A program made the position numbers and the translations under genes. Below are positions 7,459 to 11,159 of a DNA stretch of 11,159 bases, piece after piece. Origin of the DNA: Planctomycetota bacterium. Lineage in GTDB: Bacteria > Planctomycetota > UBA8108 > UBA1146. The notes below the pieces were generated by a model. That model saw only the letters and a list, made by a program, of their open reading frames with translations, ran no database searches and was not told the DNA's origin. The DNA lies in the NCBI GenBank assembly GCA_002691835.1, contig NZJA01000017.1, positions 1 through 11,159 on the forward strand, in the 5' to 3' direction. Position 1 is the stretch's first letter; the number at the start of each line of letters is the position of its first letter.

Positions 7459-8322
7459 ATGCTCACTGAAATGGATCCTACCGGGGTAAACCTTCAATGC
7501 CGAAATCCCCATTTGGGATATGGCACGACCCATTGGTTGTTGTTGATCGTCTGTTTGCTATTGATCCCGTTGTCTGGTTGTGCCGGTCCTGAAAAAGCAG
7601 AAGACCAAGATGGCGTGCTTCAGGATATTCGTAACACCACTTTGATTCCCAACCTTGGGTCTTATGACGAAGACATTCAGAAGCATGCCCTCGATCGCAT
7701 TCTCGTGAGTCTTCGTAAAGCTCCAATGATCACTAGAAATCTCCTCGCTGCAGAATTGGGTGATCCCTTTATCGGGGCTCGTACGAAGCGGGTGATCTGT
7801 ATGATCTTGGCGAGAGAAGGTGATGAACGTGCCCTTCCTCGATTGATCGCGATGCTCGCCGAAGGAAATGCGCTCGATGACAATCTGATGGAAAGTGCAT
7901 TGTTGGAGTATGGAAGTGTTGCCGTTACACCGGTGGCTTCGGTTCTCGCAGAGGGCAATGTGACTGCTCGGCGTTCAGCCGCTTCGATCCTGCTGACGAT
8001 GAACTTACCCATGGCTTATGATGCACTGCAGGATCGTTTTATGATTGAGAGAGACGCTGAAGTTCGTTTTCTCTGTGTCTGCGGGTTTGCCCAAGATACC
8101 CGTGGCGAGTCGATCGGCATCCTTGCGGGTGCATTGGAAGACGCAGATGAGTCGATTCGCCAGGCTGCATGGGGAGGCTTGCAAAGAAGAGTAAAGTTAC
8201 CACGAGACCTGAATTTTAATCCCATAGCCGCTCCGGGGATGCGCAAGTTACAGGTTTCCGAAATCCGCTTATGGCTTTCAGGTGATCGAGGAAAAACTGA
8301 AAGATCGAGTCAGGCTCTTTAG
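7459..8322 (+). CDS. HEAT-repeat-like lipoprotein, possible pilotin
   Basis: From ATG 7459 (287 residues) there is a hydrophobic segment (HWLLLIVCLLLIPLSGC, about 25-41) ending in a lipobox LSGC, so Cys41 is the likely lipidated residue. The mature part begins AGPEKAEDQ and has recurring helical pairs of HEAT or PBS-lyase type, for example GDERALPRLIAMLAEGNALD, TARRSAASILLTM and DADESIRQAAWGGL. ATG 7471, four codons later, is also possible; AAGGGTGG (7442-7449) favours 7459. It follows the secretin after 41 bp. The secretin stop is followed by seven T but no hairpin, so both are probably on one transcript that ends at the 8336-8377 terminator. A pilotin or other secretin-assembly role is inferred from position and lipidation alone; HEAT-like lipoproteins are common and other roles are possible. 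Confidence 0.8.
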   Translation: MLTEMDPTGVNLQCRNPHLGYGTTHWLLLIVCLLLIPLSGCAGPEKAEDQDGVLQDIRNTTLIPNLGSYDEDIQKHALDRILVSLRKAPMITRNLLAAELGDPFIGARTKRVICMILAREGDERALPRLIAMLAEGNALDDNLMESALLEYGSVAVTPVASVLAEGNVTARRSAASILLTMNLPMAYDALQDRFMIERDAEVRFLCVCGFAQDTRGESIGILAGALEDADESIRQAAWGGLQRRVKLPRDLNFNPIAAPGMRKLQVSEIRLWLSGDRGKTERSSQAL

Positions 8323-8335
8323 CATGATCTTTAGT

Positions 8336-8377
8336 AAAAAAGGCCGGGAGCAGAAACTGCTCCCGGCCTTTTTTTTT
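8336..8377. terminator. Strong bidirectional intrinsic terminator
   Basis: An A6 run leads into GGCCGGGAGCAG, a three-base AAA loop, the exact complement CTGCTCCCGGCC and then T9. The 12-bp G/C-rich stem extends through A-T pairs to about 18 bp. Each strand has a U tract after the stem, so it can end transcripts from both the HEAT lipoprotein gene (stop 14 bp upstream) and the converging actin gene (stop at 8396). Confidence 0.96.
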
Positions 8378-8395
8378 GTTCACTGAAGCGAAGTG

Positions 8396-9424
8396 TTAGG
8401 CTTCTTCCTTTTGATTGGCGACGAACTCTTTCCAGAATTCTTCAGGCATGTCGAGGGCGATCCTCATGGCCCCGTTGGATCCCGCATACTGAGGTTCTTC
8501 AACGGCTTTGACTTTACCGCCGCCGTATTCTACGAGGGCTTCCTCCATGGCTCTGGCTAGTCCAGTGATCTGGCTTCCACCTCCTCCAAGGAGAACGTGA
8601 TTGCGCATCTTCTGCTGGAACTCAGGATCGTAGGTAGCGATCAGATCCTGCAGTGCTTCCACTGTCGGCTGAACGATGCCCATACAGGCTTCGCGGACCA
8701 GTTCAGTGATGTCAAATTCGGTGGGCTTACCCTTCACTGGGAAGGTGGCAATCACCGGATCCTGCTGACGGCCAACGCTGGCAAAGTTCTCTTTGATTTC
8801 CCGGACCATATTCACGGAGAACTGTGCCTCCGGGTGTTTTTCACTGATCAGGTCAAAGAGCCGTTGGTCGATGGCGTCACCGCCGAAGTGGTGAGTGCGC
8901 TGATCGTCAGCTTTTGGCATGGTGCCGTGAACCCGGCACAGATCGACAGTTCCTGCACCGATGTCGATGACGAGCGTGTCAGAAAGGAAGTCGAGGCCGT
9001 AGGCCACAGAGAAGGGTTCGGAGCAAACGATGATGCTGTCCATGAACTCAGAAGCCGCTTCCAAAATGTGGGCTTTTGAATCGACACTGGCTTCAGCGGG
9101 TGCACCGATAACACCATAGACGGTGCTCCCGGATGGAATGTCTGCTTGCTCAAGAATATGTTCAATGAGATCTCGAGTCGCTCTCTTCGCGTTGTGATCA
9201 TCGACGATCACGCCTTTGTCGAGCGGACGAACGAGATCGACAGCCATGCGATTCTGAACGGCTTCTTCTCCAAAGACTTTATCACGGCCGCCGAGCAGCT
9301 TTTTGCTGACATGGTCGTGGGCATAGCCGACATAGGACCACACGGTGGTTCTGACGCCGGTGGACGTGGTAATCGATGTCCTGCTGGTTCCCAGGTCCAT
9401 GCCCACGTATACGATTTCGCTCAT
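8396..9424 (-). CDS. MamK-family actin-like ATPase
   Basis: MamK proteins are bacterial actins that polymerise into ATP-dependent cytoplasmic filaments; in magnetotactic bacteria they align magnetosomes. The 342-residue protein fits the family length (about 347-360). The actin nucleotide-binding motifs are phosphate 1 VGMDLGTSRTSI (7-18), phosphate 2 VIDIGAGTVDL (152-162) and adenosine motif LLGGGGSQITGL (278-289). Resemblance to MamK extends beyond these: VGY near 32-34 with KKLLG, RPLDKGVI (66-73), IGAPAEAS (106-113), SEPFSVAYGLD (135-145) and SEKHPE (194-199). Glu136 and Asp154 match in sequence and spacing the MamK ATPase residues Glu143 and Asp161. The start is firm: AAGGAGG lies seven bases upstream. 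It is second in a two-gene unit 43 bp after a coiled-coil gene. No other mam gene is visible, so a magnetosome role is not supported; another positioning role is likely. Confidence 0.9.
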   Translation of the reverse strand: MSEIVYVGMDLGTSRTSITTSTGVRTTVWSYVGYAHDHVSKKLLGGRDKVFGEEAVQNRMAVDLVRPLDKGVIVDDHNAKRATRDLIEHILEQADIPSGSTVYGVIGAPAEASVDSKAHILEAASEFMDSIIVCSEPFSVAYGLDFLSDTLVIDIGAGTVDLCRVHGTMPKADDQRTHHFGGDAIDQRLFDLISEKHPEAQFSVNMVREIKENFASVGRQQDPVIATFPVKGKPTEFDITELVREACMGIVQPTVEALQDLIATYDPEFQQKMRNHVLLGGGGSQITGLARAMEEALVEYGGGKVKAVEEPQYAGSNGAMRIALDMPEEFWKEFVANQKEEA

Positions 9425-9431
9425 GGGGTGT

Positions 9432-9438
9432 CCTCCTT
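9432..9438 (-). promoter_or_regulatory. Strong ribosome binding site of the actin gene
   Basis: AAGGAGG on the minus strand, seven bases before ATG 9424-9422, is the best Shine-Dalgarno sequence in the window. It fixes the start and suggests the actin is translated well, independently of the upstream gene. Confidence 0.85.
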
Positions 9439-9467
9439 CAATGTCTCTTCAGAAACCCGAATTAGAT

Positions 9468-10619
9468 TCAGGCGAGATCCTTCTCAATCTGGGGATCATG
9501 CCCTCGTTTTGGATCTGAAGGAACTTTTTTTACAATTTGCTCACGAAGTTGACGATTTTCAGAGACGAGATCGACCAGTAGTGCCCTGCGACGACCACCG
9601 GGATCTTCATCAGTCTTGTTTGTAAACGCCTCTGGGGGAGTGAATGTTCCCGTAGGAGAGGTTTCGCGACGGTCGAGTCTGCGAGCGGTCTCTCTTGCCA
9701 CGTCTCGCTGACTACGGGCCTCGTCCAGGTTCTTGGCCAGTCGATGGACTTTTCGCTCCAGCAGTTCAATGTTTTCACTTCGGGTCTTTTCTTCCCGGTC
9801 AGTTGCTTTTGATCGCTCTAGCTCCAAGGAATGCTGGACGGCTTCCCGGATTTCCAGCTCGACTTTTTCAGGGAGATTATGAGAGTTCGCCGACTTGTCG
9901 ATGATTCGATCGAGGGTGCGTTCCAACTCGATCAGGCTCTCTCGGGTCATCGTGAATCGATCACGCTCGACCTCTCGATCCTTTTCCGATCCCAAGAGCT
10001 CTTGGGTCCGATTTAATTTTGCAGTCAGATTTTCAATGTGTGAATGGAGGTCAGCTTTCTCATTCTGAAACTCGGTGAGTTTTTCCTGAAAAATTTTCTC
10101 GGATTCTTCTCTTAGACGTCGAAGTTCTTCTTCACCGAGAGATCTTCCACTCTCTTGGATCACCTCATCGACAGAGGCTTGAATCAGTTCTTTGATGGCA
10201 GACAGGTTGAGAACTCTGACACTATCTCTTTGAGCTGCAATCGCAGAAGTTCTGACAAGGCGGGATCGAGATCGAAGGGCTGACTCGAGATCTCCTCCCT
10301 CTGGAAGAATCGGTTCATTTCCCCCAAAGAGTCTTTCGAGTGCGGTTAATTCTCTCGGGTGAGCAGGCTTCCAGCGGAGCAACAATCCTGCGTCGTTTCT
10401 TTGTTGCACTTCAGCATGGATCAACTCGGCGTGGCCATCGGGACGCTCTACGATCAGTTCGTATCGCTGTCCAATCTGAAGGCGGATGGTGGAGTCGACG
10501 AGAACTTCTCTGGAATCGATCCTTGCGACCGGCAAGCGGACAATCCCAGCAGAGACTTCGAGAACGATGCTCCAGCGGGAATCAGATTCCTGCGGGGCGG
10601 AGTTCCTGTTTGAGGTCAT
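9468..10619 (-). CDS. Coiled-coil protein with beta-rich N-terminal domain, upstream of the MamK-like gene
   Basis: I do not recognise a named family. From ATG 10619 (383 residues) residues about 14-85 alternate short hydrophobic and charged stretches (WSIVLEVSAGIVRLPVARI, RYELIVE, GLLLRW), a beta-strand pattern that recalls small PilZ-like barrels, although the PilZ RxxxR and DxSxxG motifs are not clear. Residues about 125-325 are strongly charged heptad-like helices (SEKIFQEKLTEFQNEKADLH, ELLERKVHRLAKNLDEARSQ), read as coiled coil. A Pro/Thr-rich linker (TSPTGTFTPPEAF) and a short basic helix close the protein. There is no signal peptide or membrane segment, so it is cytoplasmic. GGAG five bases before ATG 10619 supports this start; ATG 10646 and GTG 10664 are in-frame alternatives. 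Position 43 bp before the actin suggests an adaptor or length regulator of the filament, by inference only. Confidence 0.78.
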   Translation of the reverse strand: MTSNRNSAPQESDSRWSIVLEVSAGIVRLPVARIDSREVLVDSTIRLQIGQRYELIVERPDGHAELIHAEVQQRNDAGLLLRWKPAHPRELTALERLFGGNEPILPEGGDLESALRSRSRLVRTSAIAAQRDSVRVLNLSAIKELIQASVDEVIQESGRSLGEEELRRLREESEKIFQEKLTEFQNEKADLHSHIENLTAKLNRTQELLGSEKDREVERDRFTMTRESLIELERTLDRIIDKSANSHNLPEKVELEIREAVQHSLELERSKATDREEKTRSENIELLERKVHRLAKNLDEARSQRDVARETARRLDRRETSPTGTFTPPEAFTNKTDEDPGGRRRALLVDLVSENRQLREQIVKKVPSDPKRGHDPQIEKDLA

Positions 10620-11007
10620 CGGTCTCCGTGGGTTGGGGTTACTCATGAGGGCCAAGGCCTTCACAAGAGGAATCAGTGTGGGTTTCAGAGGATCGACTGA
10701 ATCGCAAAATTCGGTGAATCCAGAACACTCTTCACCTGAGAAGGCTATACAAATCAGAGAATGAACGCAAGTTGAGCGACCTAGAGTGGCAATGAGGCCC
10801 GATCTCAGGGATCTTTTGCCGGAACAGCATGGTCTCGGAGCTCGTCTGCTTCGATGGATCTGCCTGATAGAGTGAGTGAAATCCTGCCCGCAGGACTGGT
10901 GACAGCCGAGGATATGGTGAAAATACCTGAAGCCCGTTATCGATACCGAAGGTTACCTGTTTTGCGGTGGATTCGGAGTGGCTTACACAAGTGGAGTGGG
11001 AAGGAAG
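10620..11007. other. Divergent intergenic region
   Basis: This stretch of 388 bases separates the coiled-coil gene from the gene starting at 11011. It should carry promoters for both. On the minus strand a weak TATAGC box (10744-10749) with ACTTGC (10767-10772) 17 bases upstream is a possible promoter for the coiled-coil and actin unit. Short open frames here (ATG 10794 for 27 codons, ATG 10854 running to 11129) lack ribosome binding sites and recognisable motifs. No strong hairpin was found. Confidence 0.35.
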
Positions 11008-11010
11008 ATG

Positions 11011-11159
11011 ATGAACGGCTGTATCCTCGTCATTTTAGCAGCTGCCTGGAGTGGCTTTCCCGTCGCCTCCCTTGCCGGTGTCTCCCTGTCGGATGGATTG
11101 CGCGATGCTCAGACGCTGGCTACCGGTGAGGGCATGCGTGGCGCAGCTTGGCTTCGGGC
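11011..11159 (+). CDS. Exported protein of unknown function, 3' end beyond window
   Basis: ATG 11011 is preceded by GGGAAGGAAG, with AGGA five bases before it; the adjoining in-frame ATG 11008 is an alternative. The first residues are MNGCILVILAAAWSGF followed by PVASLAG, a typical signal peptide with a likely cleavage after SLA. The mature part visible (GVSLSDGLRDAQTLATGEG and a few more residues) gives no family. The gene reads away from the coiled-coil and actin unit, and the frame stays open to the end of the window. The call rests on the good ribosome binding site and signal peptide. Confidence 0.62.
   Translation, partial: MNGCILVILAAAWSGFPVASLAGVSLSDGLRDAQTLATGEGMRGAAWLR

Noticed and set aside
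829..7491. Shared 12-mer CCTACCGGGGTA near 830 and near 7480
   Set aside because: A few repeated 12-mers are expected by chance in 11 kb, and the contexts (intergenic and coding) do not match.
8597..9625. Plus-strand open frames of about 160 codons over the actin gene
   Set aside because: They mirror the minus-strand MamK-like gene, whose motifs and ribosome binding site are unambiguous.
8396..10619. Magnetosome island
   Set aside because: Only the MamK-like gene suggests it. No mamA, mamB, mamE, mamI, mamM, mamO, mamP or mamQ gene is visible in the window.
10854..11129. Plus-strand open frame of 91 codons
   Set aside because: No ribosome binding site, no recognisable motif, and its second half overlaps, in another frame, a clear signal-peptide start with a good ribosome binding site at 11011.
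1..11159. Mobile elements, CRISPR arrays or integration sites
   Set aside because: No transposase or integrase frame, regularly spaced repeats, or tRNA-flanked direct repeats were seen.

Overview
The window reads as ordinary bacterial chromosome. The gene set suggests a member of the Planctomycetota or a close relative: a MamK-family actin outside any visible magnetosome cluster, a CHAT-domain protein with a signal sequence, and a secretin with a long C-terminal extension. Several starts seem to be TTG or GTG. This placement is an inference from gene content; no rRNA or tRNA gene that could fix it was found.

Layout. Positions 1-743 (minus strand) hold most of prfB, peptide chain release factor 2, cut off by the window edge just before its GGQ motif. 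Positions 744-1341 are a gene-free, hairpin-rich stretch with a perfect 12-bp stem-loop at 997-1026 and an enclosed multi-hairpin region at 1145-1302, possibly a small RNA. Positions 1342-8322 (plus strand) hold four genes in line: gluQ (glutamyl-Q tRNA(Asp) synthetase), an exported CHAT/TPR-like protein, an outer-membrane secretin, and a HEAT-like lipoprotein. A strong two-way terminator at 8336-8377 closes this block and also serves the converging block on the other strand.

Positions 8396-10619 (minus strand) hold two tandem genes: a coiled-coil protein with a beta-rich N-terminal domain, followed by a MamK-family actin-like ATPase. Positions 10620-11007 are a divergent intergenic region. 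From 11011 (plus strand) a gene with a signal peptide starts and runs off the window.

How the genes may work together. Secretin and HEAT lipoprotein are 41 bp apart and look like an envelope secretion or pilus module in which the lipoprotein could act as a pilotin. The CHAT protein lies just upstream and is also predicted to be exported. The actin and the coiled-coil protein are the most interesting pair: a candidate filament plus adaptor system. prfB and gluQ are housekeeping genes of translation and tRNA modification. Functional links between the envelope block and the actin block are not shown by the sequence; they only share a terminator.
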